Shown here: positions 8,413 through 17,216 of the stretch, piece by piece | Layout of the letters: each line of letters begins with the position of its first letter | Position numbering within the stretch: position 1 is the stretch's first letter | Assembly (NCBI RefSeq): GCF_039531695.1 | Contig: NZ_BAAAQN010000006.1 | Coordinates: forward strand, 124,001 to 188,000 | Source of the DNA: Catenulispora yoronensis | GTDB lineage: Bacteria > Actinomycetota > Actinomycetes > Streptomycetales > Catenulisporaceae | Reading direction: 5' to 3' | DNA: 64,000 bases | Translations under genes and position numbers: made by a program | The notes under the pieces: generated by a model | The model's database searches: none | Told to the model about the DNA's origin: nothing | The model's input: the letters and a program-made list of their open reading frames with translations, nothing else

Positions 8413-9428
8413 TGGACTTCCGGCCGACCGAGGACCAGCTGGCCCTGGCCGGCGCCGTGCGCGACGTGCTGGGCAAGCACCCCTCGCCCGGAACGCCGGG
8501 CGAGCAGACGCCGGCGGCCGGGGCCGGCGGTGTGGACCTGGCCCTGTGGCGGGACCTGGCCGAACTCGGCGTCTTCGGGCTCCGGGTGCCGGCCGGGCAC
8601 GGCGGCCTGGAGCTGGGGCACGCAGAATCGGTGCATGTCTTCGAGGAGCTGGGGCGGGCCCTGGCGACCGGCCCCTACATCGCCACCGCGCTGGCCGCCG
8701 CGCTGCTGCCGGAGTACGGAAGCGGACGCCACCGGGTCGGGTTCGGCGACCTGACCAGCGGCGCGCCCCACTACCTGGAGCACCTCGACGCCCTCGACGC
8801 ACTGCTGGTGGTCGAGGTCGTCGACGGCGAGGCCCGGATCCAGGTGCTGCGGGTGGAGCCGGTCGAGCTGCGCGCCGAACCCGTCCCGCATCCGGTGGAC
8901 CCCTGCGTCCCGCTGCACCGCCTGCGCCAGAAGCCGCTGCGCGGGGAGATCGTCGGCGACGCCGCCACCGCCGACGCGTTGCTGCGCGAGGGCGCGCTGC
9001 TCACCGCCGCCTACCAGGTCGGCATCGCCGCGACCCTGACGGAGCGGGCGGTCGCCTACGCCAAGACCCGGGCCCAGTTCGGCCGCCCCATCGGCTCCTT
9101 CCAGGCGGTCAAGCACCTGTGCGCCGACATGTTCGCCCGCGCCGAGCTGGCCCGGGCCGCCGTGCACTCGGCCGCGGTGCAGCTCGACGACGACTGCGCG
9201 GACCGGGACGGCGCGGACCTGCCGGCCGCCGCCGTCGCGGTCGCCGCGGCGAAAATTCTCGCCGACGAGGCGGCGGTGGCGAATGCGAGGGCTGCGATCC
9301 AGGTCCACGGCGGGATGGGCTGTACCTGGGAGATGGGTCTGCACTACTTCCTCAAGCGGGCTTGGGCGCTTTCGCTCGCCCACGGCCGGGCCGCGGCGCA
9401 CGCCGACCTGATTTCCGAAGCCCTGTAA
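8412..9428 (+). CDS. Acyl-CoA dehydrogenase, second subunit of a coupled pair
   Basis: A 338-residue acyl-CoA dehydrogenase-family protein, shorter and more divergent than its upstream partner. It keeps the C-terminal helical signature AKTRAQFGRPIGSFQAVKH and IQVHGGMGCTWEMGLHYFLK, which carries the Arg and FAD contacts. The central beta domain is reduced and lacks the usual SEP-x-GSD stretch. The division of recognisable motifs between the two coupled proteins is what one expects of a heterotetramer sharing complete active sites across subunits. The start ATG overlaps the preceding stop by one base. No gene follows in the same direction for 200 bp. Confidence 0.88.
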   Translation: MDFRPTEDQLALAGAVRDVLGKHPSPGTPGEQTPAAGAGGVDLALWRDLAELGVFGLRVPAGHGGLELGHAESVHVFEELGRALATGPYIATALAAALLPEYGSGRHRVGFGDLTSGAPHYLEHLDALDALLVVEVVDGEARIQVLRVEPVELRAEPVPHPVDPCVPLHRLRQKPLRGEIVGDAATADALLREGALLTAAYQVGIAATLTERAVAYAKTRAQFGRPIGSFQAVKHLCADMFARAELARAAVHSAAVQLDDDCADRDGADLPAAAVAVAAAKILADEAAVANARAAIQVHGGMGCTWEMGLHYFLKRAWALSLAHGRAAAHADLISEAL

Positions 9429-9629
9429 GAGAAATCCCGCCACCTCCGCGACCGACGACACCTTGTCCCGGCCCGAACACCGCACGTCGCCGCGGCGGCC
9501 CGGCGAACACACTCGGGCGTTGACTGACTACGAATATTGACACTCCGCAACGCTGCGCCTATACCTGGATCCCTAGCGTAACGAAGACGACTTCCCAGCT
9601 CAGCAGCAACCGCGATCCCTGGAGCACCG

Positions 9630-10580
9630 GTGATGACGGCGCGTCGCAGCAGTGCAACGGAGCGTCGCGGCATCGGCGGCTTCACGCCACGCCCGGCGGC
9701 TCTCTCCGTCGGCGTCCTCGCGATCGCCCTGGCCGCGACCGGCTGTGCGTCGCGCAACGCTAACACGGCCGGCATGGCTTCGCCGCTGAATCAGGACACG
9801 GCCGCGATCGCCCGGGACGGCGGGCTGCCCCACCCGCCGGCGGCGGCCCCGCAGGCCGCCCTGGCCGCGAACAACACCGTCACCGCGCTGCCCTCGGCGA
9901 CGGTCGTCGTTCCGCCGCCGGGCACCACGACGGTCGTGGACACCGGCGGCAACCTGGCCGACCAGATCGTCCTGAAGCTGGTCCCCGGCGCGTTCACCAT
10001 CGGCCTGACCCCGCGCGCGAACCCGGCGGCGCCCAAGCCTGCGCTGGAGGTGGTCGGCATGCCGACCTGGCTGTGGATCGAGGGCGTGCCGCCGGCGTTG
10101 CAGACCACTGTCACCGTGGCCGGGGTCGTGAACACCGTGATCGACCAGGCGGTCATCGACCAGGTGGACTGGAGCACCGACAAGGGCTCGCTGTTCCGCT
10201 GCGGCGGCGGGACGCCCACTCCGCCGACCACGCCCGCGACCACCCCGCCGGTGACGCCCACCACGACGTACCCGACGCCCAGTCCGGGCCTGGGCTACGG
10301 GATCCCGTACGACCTCGGTTTCAATCCGACGGCGAGCGGTCAGCCCAACGCGTGCGTCAACACCTTCAGCTCGCCGTACTACACCAAAGCCAACGGCAAG
10401 ACCCAGGACGGGGTCTACGCCCTGACGGCGAAGGTCTATTGGCACATCTCGTGCACCCGGATCGACACCAACGGCGTGGCCACAACGGTCGTTCTGCCGA
10501 AAAGCTACACGGGGAACCTCCTAACGCCTTCCACTCCGATAAGAGTGGGAGAAATCCAGGCATTGGCCACCAGTCCGTAA
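9630..10580 (+). CDS. Putative lipoprotein at the head of the Tad pilus locus
   Basis: A 316-residue exported protein of unknown function. A basic N-terminus and hydrophobic run end in LALAATGC, a plausible lipobox with Cys near residue 47, so it is probably a lipoprotein facing the wall. Residues of about 190-225 form a Pro/Thr-rich linker (PTPPTTPATTPPVTPTTT), followed by a Tyr/Gly-rich segment and a short beta-type C-terminal domain with several Cys. Tandem ATG codons at 9630 and 9633 make the start uncertain by one residue. It lies 216 bp upstream of the CpaB-like gene and in the same direction, so a surface role linked to the pilus is possible but unproven. Confidence 0.7.
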   Translation: MMTARRSSATERRGIGGFTPRPAALSVGVLAIALAATGCASRNANTAGMASPLNQDTAAIARDGGLPHPPAAAPQAALAANNTVTALPSATVVVPPPGTTTVVDTGGNLADQIVLKLVPGAFTIGLTPRANPAAPKPALEVVGMPTWLWIEGVPPALQTTVTVAGVVNTVIDQAVIDQVDWSTDKGSLFRCGGGTPTPPTTPATTPPVTPTTTYPTPSPGLGYGIPYDLGFNPTASGQPNACVNTFSSPYYTKANGKTQDGVYALTAKVYWHISCTRIDTNGVATTVVLPKSYTGNLLTPSTPIRVGEIQALATSP

Positions 10581-10796
10581 CCAGTCGGTGTAAATATCAG
10601 AGGACTGAATTACGGTCCGAGTGGTTAGAACTCCATAGGCAACCCCGATCGCCAGTACGACCGCGGCACCACCCGTAAGCCCGGCACCACCCCACGCCCC
10701 ACAGCACGGCCCCGACCGCCCCAGACCCGGCAGCCCCCACACCCCGGCAGCCCCGCCGCGGGCGGCGGTCCGGCCCATCGGGAAAGAGCACCGACC

Positions 10797-11510
10797 ATGC
10801 GCACCGGAACCGCGACACCGCCGACGGGCGGGAACTTCACGCCGACGCCGTTCGTTCAGCCCGACCCGCCGCGGGCCCGCCGGCAGCCGGCCGTCCTGGC
10901 CCTGGGCGTCGCCCTGATCGGCGCCTCCGCGGTCGGTTTCGTGTTCTGGAACCACCAGAGCGCGGCCAAGACGCCGGTGCTGATGCTGGCCAAGGACGTC
11001 TCCTACGGCCAGCAGCTCACCCCCGGCGACCTGACCACGGTGCAGGTCGCGCTGAACACCACCGGCGTCTCCTTCGTCCGGGCCGACCAGGAGTCCAAGG
11101 TGCTGGCCATGTCGGCGACCACCGAACTGCACAGCGGGGCGCTGCTGAACCCGGCCGACGTCTCCAGCGTGCCGCCCACCCCGCCCGGGGCCGCGCTGGT
11201 GGTGATCAACCTCAAGAACCTCCTGATGCCCAGCGGCATCGTGCCCGGCAAGAAGCTGACCCTGGTGGTCAACGGCGTGGTCAGCGACCAGGCCGGCAAG
11301 TACACCATCGCCGCGGACTCGGCCGGCGCCCGGGTGCTGTCCGGGGCCAAGCCGGCCACCTTCAAGGTCACGGTGGTCAGCGTGAGCCAGGCCGCGGCCG
11401 GCGCGGCCGGGAAGGTGACGCTGGCCGTCGACCCCAACGACGCGCCCAACATCGAGCTGTTCGCGGACGAGCAGCGGCTGGGCGTCATAGTCCCGCCCAC
11501 CGGTCAGTGA
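10797..11510 (+). CDS. cpaB: CpaB/RcpC-like SAF-domain pilus assembly protein
   Basis: A 237-residue protein with a cytoplasmic Pro/Arg-rich N-terminus, a single membrane anchor (about 36-53, VLALGVALIGASAVGFVF) and an external SAF domain. The SAF start VLMLAKDVSYGQQLTPGDL is typical of CpaB, which in Gram-negative Tad systems stabilises the secretin. No outer membrane is expected here, so its job may be to guide the pilus through the wall. The gene opens the compact part of the Tad operon, with the TadZ-like gene following after 24 bp. The assignment rests on domain pattern plus context. Confidence 0.82.
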   Translation: MRTGTATPPTGGNFTPTPFVQPDPPRARRQPAVLALGVALIGASAVGFVFWNHQSAAKTPVLMLAKDVSYGQQLTPGDLTTVQVALNTTGVSFVRADQESKVLAMSATTELHSGALLNPADVSSVPPTPPGAALVVINLKNLLMPSGIVPGKKLTLVVNGVVSDQAGKYTIAADSAGARVLSGAKPATFKVTVVSVSQAAAGAAGKVTLAVDPNDAPNIELFADEQRLGVIVPPTGQ

Positions 11511-11534
11511 CGACGGGACGGATCGACGAAGACC

Positions 11535-12377
11535 ATGGTGATGATCTGCCTCGTGTCGGCCAAGAACGCGCCGGGGGTGACCACGACGACCGTGGCCCTG
11601 GCCGAGATCTGGCCGCGGCCGGTGCTGGTGGCCGAATGCGATCCCCGCTACGGGGACATCCTGGCCGGCTACCAGCAGGGCACCGGTGACATGACCAAGG
11701 GGCTGCTCGGCCTGGCCGCGATCCACCAGCGCTCGGACATCACGCAGCAGGTCTACAACTTCGTGCAGCCGCTGAGCCCGGGGTCCGAGGCCCGGCTGCT
11801 GGCCGGGATCCAGGTCCCGGCGCAGGCCGCCGGGGTGGCCGCGCTCTGGGAGCCGCTGTCCCACCTGCTGCCCTCGCTGATCGTCAAGCGCCGCCCGGTC
11901 GACGTCCTGGTCGACTGCGGCTCGCTGCACTCCCCGCACGCCCCGCTGCCGCTGATCCGCAACGCCGATCTGGTGCTGCTGCTGACCGGCGACCACCTGG
12001 AGCACATCCGCGCCGCGCACGACGCGGTCCAGACCCTCACCACGCACCTGATGGCCGCGCGGCCCTACGCCGACCCGCGCTGGCGGCTGGCCGCGGTGGT
12101 GCGGCCCTCGGCCGCGCAGCGGCACAACAACCGCAAGGCGATCCAGCACACGCTGGAGGTCGACACCATCGCCGAGGTCCGCCACGACGAGCGCGTCGGC
12201 GCCGAGCTCCTCGGCCGCCGCCACCTGCCCGGGGGCTATCTGCGCTCGGCCTACATGCGGGACGTCAAAATCCTGCAGGCGTCCATCGACCAGCAGCTGA
12301 GCCGGCCCGCGCCGGCCGCCCGCACCGGGCATCTGTCGCTGCCCGCCGGCCACGGGGAGGCGGCCCATGTCGGCTGA
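11535..12377 (+). CDS. TadZ/CpaE-like MinD-family protein with degenerate P-loop
   Basis: A 280-residue cytoplasmic MinD/ParA-fold protein, likely the polar localisation factor for the pilus machine. The deviant Walker A position reads KNAPGVTTTT (10-19): the leading Lys10 is present but the P-loop Lys of the canonical KGGxGKT is Val15, so ATP hydrolysis may be lost, as in many TadZ proteins. DVLVDCGSLHSP (about 126-137) aligns with the Walker B/switch II region. It overlaps tadA by 11 bp, implying translational coupling. Several ATG/GTG codons at the very start leave the first residue uncertain by a few positions. Confidence 0.78.
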   Translation: MVMICLVSAKNAPGVTTTTVALAEIWPRPVLVAECDPRYGDILAGYQQGTGDMTKGLLGLAAIHQRSDITQQVYNFVQPLSPGSEARLLAGIQVPAQAAGVAALWEPLSHLLPSLIVKRRPVDVLVDCGSLHSPHAPLPLIRNADLVLLLTGDHLEHIRAAHDAVQTLTTHLMAARPYADPRWRLAAVVRPSAAQRHNNRKAIQHTLEVDTIAEVRHDERVGAELLGRRHLPGGYLRSAYMRDVKILQASIDQQLSRPAPAARTGHLSLPAGHGEAAHVG

Positions 12378-14628
12378 CCGCAGTGAGAAGAACCAGGACG
12401 GCAACCGGTTCTCCGGGCGGCTGCGCTCCGGCGGGCACAACGCCGGCCGCAGTGCGCAGGGCTCCGGACTGCGGGACGCGATCGCGTTCCTGAACCGGGA
12501 AAGCGTCTCCCTGCCGCCGCCGGAGGCGCCGCCGTGGGAGGCCCGGCCGAACCCGGGCGGGCCCGGCGGCCAGCACCGGACCGAGCCGCCGCTGGCGCCG
12601 GTCCGGGAGCTGCGGCCGCCGTCGGTGCCCGGCGGCCAGCCGCCGGCGGTGATCAACGGCGCGCAGTTCCCGGTGGCCCCGGACCAGCACAACCCGCAGT
12701 GGCCCGCGACCCGGCAGCCGGCCGGGCTGCCCGCGCCGGCCCAGCACGGCCAGCACGGACAGCTGAGCCAGCACCCCCAGCACGCACAGCCCGGCCCGGC
12801 CTCGCCCGGCGCCCAGCTGGACCGCCGGAGCAGCCCGGCCGGCGCGTACGCCGGGGCGGGCACCGGCTTCGGCGCCCCGCCCGGCGCCGGGCAGCGGTCC
12901 TCGGGCCCCGGCGACATCAACGCCTTCGCCGAGATCGACTGGACCGCCGTGGAACTGCTGCGCAAGCAGGTCCGCGACCGGATCACCGAGCAGTTCCCGG
13001 CCCGCGACGTCGGCACCGAGGAGCAGCGCCGCGCCTTCGGCATGGCGATGATCGAGGAAGCGGTCAACTCCTGGTACGCCCGGGCGATCTCGCGCGGGCT
13101 GGCGCCGTCGGAGTCGCAGCAGCACACCATGCGCCGCGCGGTCGCCGCCTCGGTGTTCGGCATGGGCCGGCTGACCCCGCTGCTGGAGCACCCGGACATC
13201 GAGAACATCGAGTTCCGGGGCTGCGACGACGGCTACGTCGTCTACAGCGACGGCCGGGTGGAGCGCGCGCCGGCCATCGCGGACTCCGACGAGGCGCTGC
13301 TGAACGACCTCCAGTACTGGGCCGGCAAGCAGAACCGGACGCTGTCGGCGAACAGCCCGAGCCTGTACCTGACGCTGGAGGACGGCGCCCGGCTGACCGC
13401 CACCATCGGCACCTGCAAGCGCCCGAACCTGGTGATCCGGCGGCACCGCGTGGTCGACGTGACGCTGGACGACCTGGTGGGCCGCGGCATGCTCTCGCCC
13501 GCGATCGCCGCGTTCCTGCGGGCCGCGATCCTGGCCAACTGCAACATCGTGGTCACCGGGCCGCTGAACTCCGGCAAGACCACGCTGCTGCGCGCGATGG
13601 CCGCGGAGATCCCGCCGATGGAGCGGTACGCGACCCTGGAGACGGAGTACGAGCTGCACCTCGACGAGGTCGGCCGGCATCCGCGGATGGTGGCCTACCA
13701 GTCCCTGGTGGGCACCGCCGAGCAGGGCTACAACGGGCGCCGGGCCGGCGAGGTGACGCTGACCGACATCATGGAGGTCGCGCTCCGGATGAACTTCACG
13801 CGGCTGATCGTCGGCGAGATCCGCGGCGCCGAGGTGGTCGCGATGCTGGAGGCGGTGTCCACCGGTGGCCGGGGCTCGCTGTGCACGATGCACGCGAACT
13901 CCGCGCGCGACGTGTTCGGCCGGTTCGTGACGCTGTGCACGAGGACGAACATGACCCGGGACTCGGCCGTGCAGCTGGCCGCCGAGTCGCTGCACTACAT
14001 CGTCAACGTCCAGATGGACTCCGACTCCGCGTCCGGGATGCAGAACACCCGCAGCGCGCGGCGGTTCGTCGACCAGATCGTCGAAGTGAACGGCATGGGC
14101 GACGGCATGAATCCGTCGGCCACCGACGTCTTCGCGGCCGGGGCCGACGGCCGGGCGGTGTTCGCGCACCGGCCGGAGAAGATGGCCAGGCTGCAGAAGG
14201 CCGGCTTCGACCCGAACTGGCTGCTGCACGGGAACGACAGCTGGAGCCTGGCCGGGGTCGGCACCTCGGGCGGCGGCGGGAACACGGCGGCGGCAGCGGC
14301 GCAGCACAAGGCGCAGGCCGCCGCGCCGGCCCAGCACCGCGCCGAGACGGTCGCGGCCCCGTTCAAGGGAATGGGGACCCCGGCCGCGAGCGGCTACCAC
14401 GAGCAGGCCGCGCCGGTGCCGGACCAGGACCAGTTCGACCGCCAGTACCTCCAGGACCGGCAGCGCATCGACCGGTACGCCGAACGCGGCGACCGGGGCG
14501 CGCACCAGCAGGGCGCCCACGGCACGGCCGGGACCGGCGGCCAGCCCTACGACCGGACCGGCCGCGGCTGGCGGTCCGAGCGCGGCGACCGTTCGGACCG
14601 GGGCGGAGGCGACCGTGGATTCCGGTGA
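12367..14628 (+). CDS. tadA: TadA/CpaF-type pilus assembly ATPase
   Basis: The hexameric secretion ATPase that powers Flp/Tad pilus extension, 753 residues against about 430-500 for usual TadA. The conserved core (about 190-630) contains Walker A GPLNSGKTTLL (about 398-408), an Asp-box region ATLETEYELHL, Walker B TRLIVGEIRGAE (about 479-490) and the His box CTMHANSARD. The extra length is a Pro/Gln-rich low-complexity N-terminus of about 180 residues and an Arg/Asp/Gly-rich C-terminal tail of about 120, both probably disordered. It overlaps its neighbours on both sides (11 and 14 bp), so it lies in a tightly coupled operon with TadZ-, TadB- and TadC-like genes. Confidence 0.93.
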   Translation: MSADRSEKNQDGNRFSGRLRSGGHNAGRSAQGSGLRDAIAFLNRESVSLPPPEAPPWEARPNPGGPGGQHRTEPPLAPVRELRPPSVPGGQPPAVINGAQFPVAPDQHNPQWPATRQPAGLPAPAQHGQHGQLSQHPQHAQPGPASPGAQLDRRSSPAGAYAGAGTGFGAPPGAGQRSSGPGDINAFAEIDWTAVELLRKQVRDRITEQFPARDVGTEEQRRAFGMAMIEEAVNSWYARAISRGLAPSESQQHTMRRAVAASVFGMGRLTPLLEHPDIENIEFRGCDDGYVVYSDGRVERAPAIADSDEALLNDLQYWAGKQNRTLSANSPSLYLTLEDGARLTATIGTCKRPNLVIRRHRVVDVTLDDLVGRGMLSPAIAAFLRAAILANCNIVVTGPLNSGKTTLLRAMAAEIPPMERYATLETEYELHLDEVGRHPRMVAYQSLVGTAEQGYNGRRAGEVTLTDIMEVALRMNFTRLIVGEIRGAEVVAMLEAVSTGGRGSLCTMHANSARDVFGRFVTLCTRTNMTRDSAVQLAAESLHYIVNVQMDSDSASGMQNTRSARRFVDQIVEVNGMGDGMNPSATDVFAAGADGRAVFAHRPEKMARLQKAGFDPNWLLHGNDSWSLAGVGTSGGGGNTAAAAAQHKAQAAAPAQHRAETVAAPFKGMGTPAASGYHEQAAPVPDQDQFDRQYLQDRQRIDRYAERGDRGAHQQGAHGTAGTGGQPYDRTGRGWRSERGDRSDRGGGDRGFR

Positions 14629-15559
14629 CCTGATCGCGGCGGCGGCCGGGTGCGGCGTCGGCTTCGGGCTGCTGCTGGCCGTCGTCGGGCTGACGCGCCG
14701 CGAGGAGCGCACGCCGAGCGCGGCGCGGCCGATCAAGGACGGTCCGCTGACCCGGCTCGGCGAGTTCGTCGCCCCGGCGACCGGGCCGCACGCCCGGGAG
14801 CGGCGGCAGGCGATCGCCGCGAGCTCGGTGCTGATCGGCGCGGCGACCTGGCTGGTGACCGGGGTCCCGATGTTCGGGCTCGCGGCGGCCGTGATGGTCG
14901 TGGTGGTGCCGGCGCTGGTGATCCCGGACAAGTCCCGCAAGGAGCAGACCGAGCGGCTGCGCGCGCTGGACGCCTGGATCCGCGGCATCGCCGCCCGGAT
15001 GCGCGCCGGCATCTCGCTGGACCAGGCGCTGAGCGTCTCGGCGCAGGACGTCCACATCATCGCTCCGCAGTTGCAGCGGATGTCGGCGGCGATCGCCGCC
15101 GGCCTGCCGACCTCCTCGGCGCTGATGGCGTTCGCCGACGAGATCGGCGACGGCACCTACGACTTCGCCTGCCAGAAGCTGATCATGGTCTCCGGGCGCT
15201 CGATCGACGGCCTGGCCGAGTCCCTGGACGGGCTGGCGGCCACGGTCAAGAAGCGGGTCGAGGTCCGGCAGGCCCTGGAGGCCGACCGCGCCAAGCCGGC
15301 CTCGACCGCCCGCTGGGTCACCATCGTCGGCCTGCTGATGTTCTTCACCGCGCCGCTGACCCAGGTCAACTTCATCGAGAGCTACCGCACGGTGGGCGGC
15401 CAGGTGGCCTTCATCGTGTTCGTCGCCGCCTTCCTGGGCTGCCTGATGTGGACCCGGTCGATCGCCCGCCTGGACCCCGAGCCCCGGCTGTTCGGCGCCG
15501 ACGCGGCCCGGGCGCCGGCCGAGGAGAAGTCCTCGCTGTTCGGGATGGGAGGCTCCTGA
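14615..15559 (+). CDS. tadB: TadB-like inner-membrane pilus platform protein
   Basis: A 314-residue type II secretion F-domain protein that forms half of the membrane platform on which TadA acts. Hydrophobic segments lie at about 5-25, 65-85, 88-108, 230-250 and 265-285. The cytoplasmic helical F domain includes LDAWIRGIAARMRAGISLDQAL. The GTG start at 14615 lies inside tadA, and the gene ends in an ATGA overlap with tadC. The paired TadB-TadC arrangement is standard for the system. Confidence 0.88.
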   Translation: MDSGDLIAAAAGCGVGFGLLLAVVGLTRREERTPSAARPIKDGPLTRLGEFVAPATGPHARERRQAIAASSVLIGAATWLVTGVPMFGLAAAVMVVVVPALVIPDKSRKEQTERLRALDAWIRGIAARMRAGISLDQALSVSAQDVHIIAPQLQRMSAAIAAGLPTSSALMAFADEIGDGTYDFACQKLIMVSGRSIDGLAESLDGLAATVKKRVEVRQALEADRAKPASTARWVTIVGLLMFFTAPLTQVNFIESYRTVGGQVAFIVFVAAFLGCLMWTRSIARLDPEPRLFGADAARAPAEEKSSLFGMGGS

Positions 15560-16473
15560 TGAGCCTGGTGGCGCCGATCGTCGCCGGGGTCGTCGCGGGC
15601 GGCGGCCTGACCCTCGTGGTGGCGCACCTGCTGCCCAGCCCGCCGCCGGAGCTGCGCTCGGCGGTGCAGCGGCTCAACTCCCCGCTGCGCGAGGCCACGC
15701 CGGTGGCGTCCGATCCGCGGCTGGCCCCCGGGGCGAAGGGCCGCTCGATCCTGCCCGAGCCGCTGCTGACCTGGTTGCAGGGCAGCGGCCTGGTGCTCGC
15801 CTCGCCGGAGGACCTGGCGATCCTGGGCAAGAACGCGACGACGCACAGTGCCGAGAAGATCGGCATGGGGGTGCTGGGCCTGCTGCTGCCGGCGGCGCTG
15901 ACGCTGTTCCTGGTCGCGCTGAAGATCCACATCTCACTGGCGATCCCGATCGGGATAGCGCTGCTGGTCGGCGCGGTCTGCTTCTTCGGACCCGATCTGG
16001 AGATCCGCGGCCGGGCCCGCAGCGCCCGCGCGGAATTCCTGAAGGTCCTGCACGCCTATCTGATCAACGTCGCCCTGGAGCGCCGGGCGAACCTGGGGAT
16101 CGTGCAGGCGATGACCGAGGCCGCCACCGTCGGCGACTCCTGGGTGCTGCAGCGCATCCGGGCCACGCTGCTGGCCTCGCAGATGTCCAACACCACGCCC
16201 TGGCGGGCGTTGGAGGAACTTGGCACCGAGCTCGGTGTCATGCACCTGGTCGAAGCCGCGCAGACCCTGCGGTCGGCCAGCCAGGAGGGGACGGCCGTGT
16301 TCCAACGGCTGGTCGCGCAGGCCGACAGCCTCGGCGACGCGGTCCTGACCGAGGAGAAGGCCGTGGCGAACGCACGAAGCGAGCGCATGGTGATCCCGGT
16401 GACGCTGATGGGAATCGTGATCATGATCATGATGGCCTATCCGGCGGTCGTCGAGCTCGCCCGTGTCCGCTGA
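15559..16473 (+). CDS. tadC: TadC-like inner-membrane pilus platform protein
   Basis: The second type II secretion F-domain platform protein (304 residues), starting at the ATGA overlap with tadB. It has an N-terminal membrane segment, a central hydrophobic pair (about 100-145) and a C-terminal one (MVIPVTLMGIVIMIMMAYP). The F domain includes ALERRANLGIVQAMTEAA and EKAVANARSERM. Together with TadB it should form the assembly platform that receives pilin. The gap to the pilin gene is 50 bp, long enough for an extra ribosome site or promoter to raise pilin expression. Confidence 0.88.
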   Translation: MSLVAPIVAGVVAGGGLTLVVAHLLPSPPPELRSAVQRLNSPLREATPVASDPRLAPGAKGRSILPEPLLTWLQGSGLVLASPEDLAILGKNATTHSAEKIGMGVLGLLLPAALTLFLVALKIHISLAIPIGIALLVGAVCFFGPDLEIRGRARSARAEFLKVLHAYLINVALERRANLGIVQAMTEAATVGDSWVLQRIRATLLASQMSNTTPWRALEELGTELGVMHLVEAAQTLRSASQEGTAVFQRLVAQADSLGDAVLTEEKAVANARSERMVIPVTLMGIVIMIMMAYPAVVELARVR

Positions 16474-16523
16474 GCGGGGAGTGCACCAAGAACACCACCC
16501 ACACACCGAGACAGGAGCACACG

Positions 16524-16748
16524 ATGATCGAGCAGCAACTGGTGTTCATGAAGATCCAATTCGACGCGCTGCGCGTGATGGTCGGCAAGCTGCGTCGCGG
16601 CGAGGAGGGCGTGACCACCCTGGAGGTCGTCATCATCGGCGGCTTCCTGCTGGCCGCGGCCGGGGCCCTGACGGTCCTGCTGAACAAGGTCTGGACCGAC
16701 GACAAGGGCAACATCAGCGACAAGTCCGGCGTCGTCGTCAGCGGCTGA
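16524..16748 (+). CDS. Flp-like major pilin prepilin
   Basis: A 74-residue small prepilin and the best candidate for the major pilus subunit. A charged leader ending RRGEEG29 is followed by VTTLE34, giving a Gly-cut site with Glu at +5 of the mature protein, then a hydrophobic stretch VVIIGGFLLAAAGALTVLL. Mature length would be 45 residues. The leader is long (29 residues) and the mature tail is Asp/Lys/Ser-rich. It sits between tadC and two TadE-type pseudopilin genes, and the prepilin peptidase in the same operon (22270-23040) is the likely processor. Confidence 0.85.
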   Translation: MIEQQLVFMKIQFDALRVMVGKLRRGEEGVTTLEVVIIGGFLLAAAGALTVLLNKVWTDDKGNISDKSGVVVSG

Positions 16749-16766
16749 GACCACGACGGGAACACG

Positions 16767-17216
16767 ATGATGATCGAGAAGCTGTGGAAGCGCCCTCGCG
16801 CCGGACGAGGGGACGAGGGCGTGACGACGCTCGAGATCACCATTGTGTTCCCGGTCTTCTTCGCCGCGCTGATGCTGGTGTTCCAGGCCGCGATGTACCA
16901 CTACACCGCGCAGGTGGCGCTGGCGGCGGCCCAGGAGGGCAACCGGGTCACGGCCCTGGAGCTCGGCCGGCCCGACGTCACCCCGGACACCGCCGTCGCC
17001 GACGGCCGCAAGGCCGCCATCGCCTACCTGGCCCAGGTCGCGGGCACCCGCCTGAGCGGCGTCACCGCGAAGCCGCTCGGCGGCGTGGTGAACGCCCAGA
17101 ACCAGGTCCAGTTCGTGGTCACCGCGAACGTGGTGCCGCTGCCCTTCCTGCCCGCAATGACCCTCCCGATCTCCCGGACCGCGATCGCGAACCCCGAGAT
17201 CTTCACGCATGGATGA
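16767..17216 (+). CDS. tadE: TadE-like minor pilin (pseudopilin)
   Basis: A 149-residue single-pass protein with a class III-like leader. GDEG18 followed by VTTLE23 again gives a Glu at +5, then ITIVFPVFFAALMLVFQAAM forms the transmembrane helix and AQVALAAAQEGNRVTALE the TadE-type amphipathic helix. The remainder is an external beta-rich domain. TadE proteins are processed like pilins and help assembly. The stop codon overlaps the next start (ATGA). Confidence 0.85.
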   Translation: MMIEKLWKRPRAGRGDEGVTTLEITIVFPVFFAALMLVFQAAMYHYTAQVALAAAQEGNRVTALELGRPDVTPDTAVADGRKAAIAYLAQVAGTRLSGVTAKPLGGVVNAQNQVQFVVTANVVPLPFLPAMTLPISRTAIANPEIFTHG

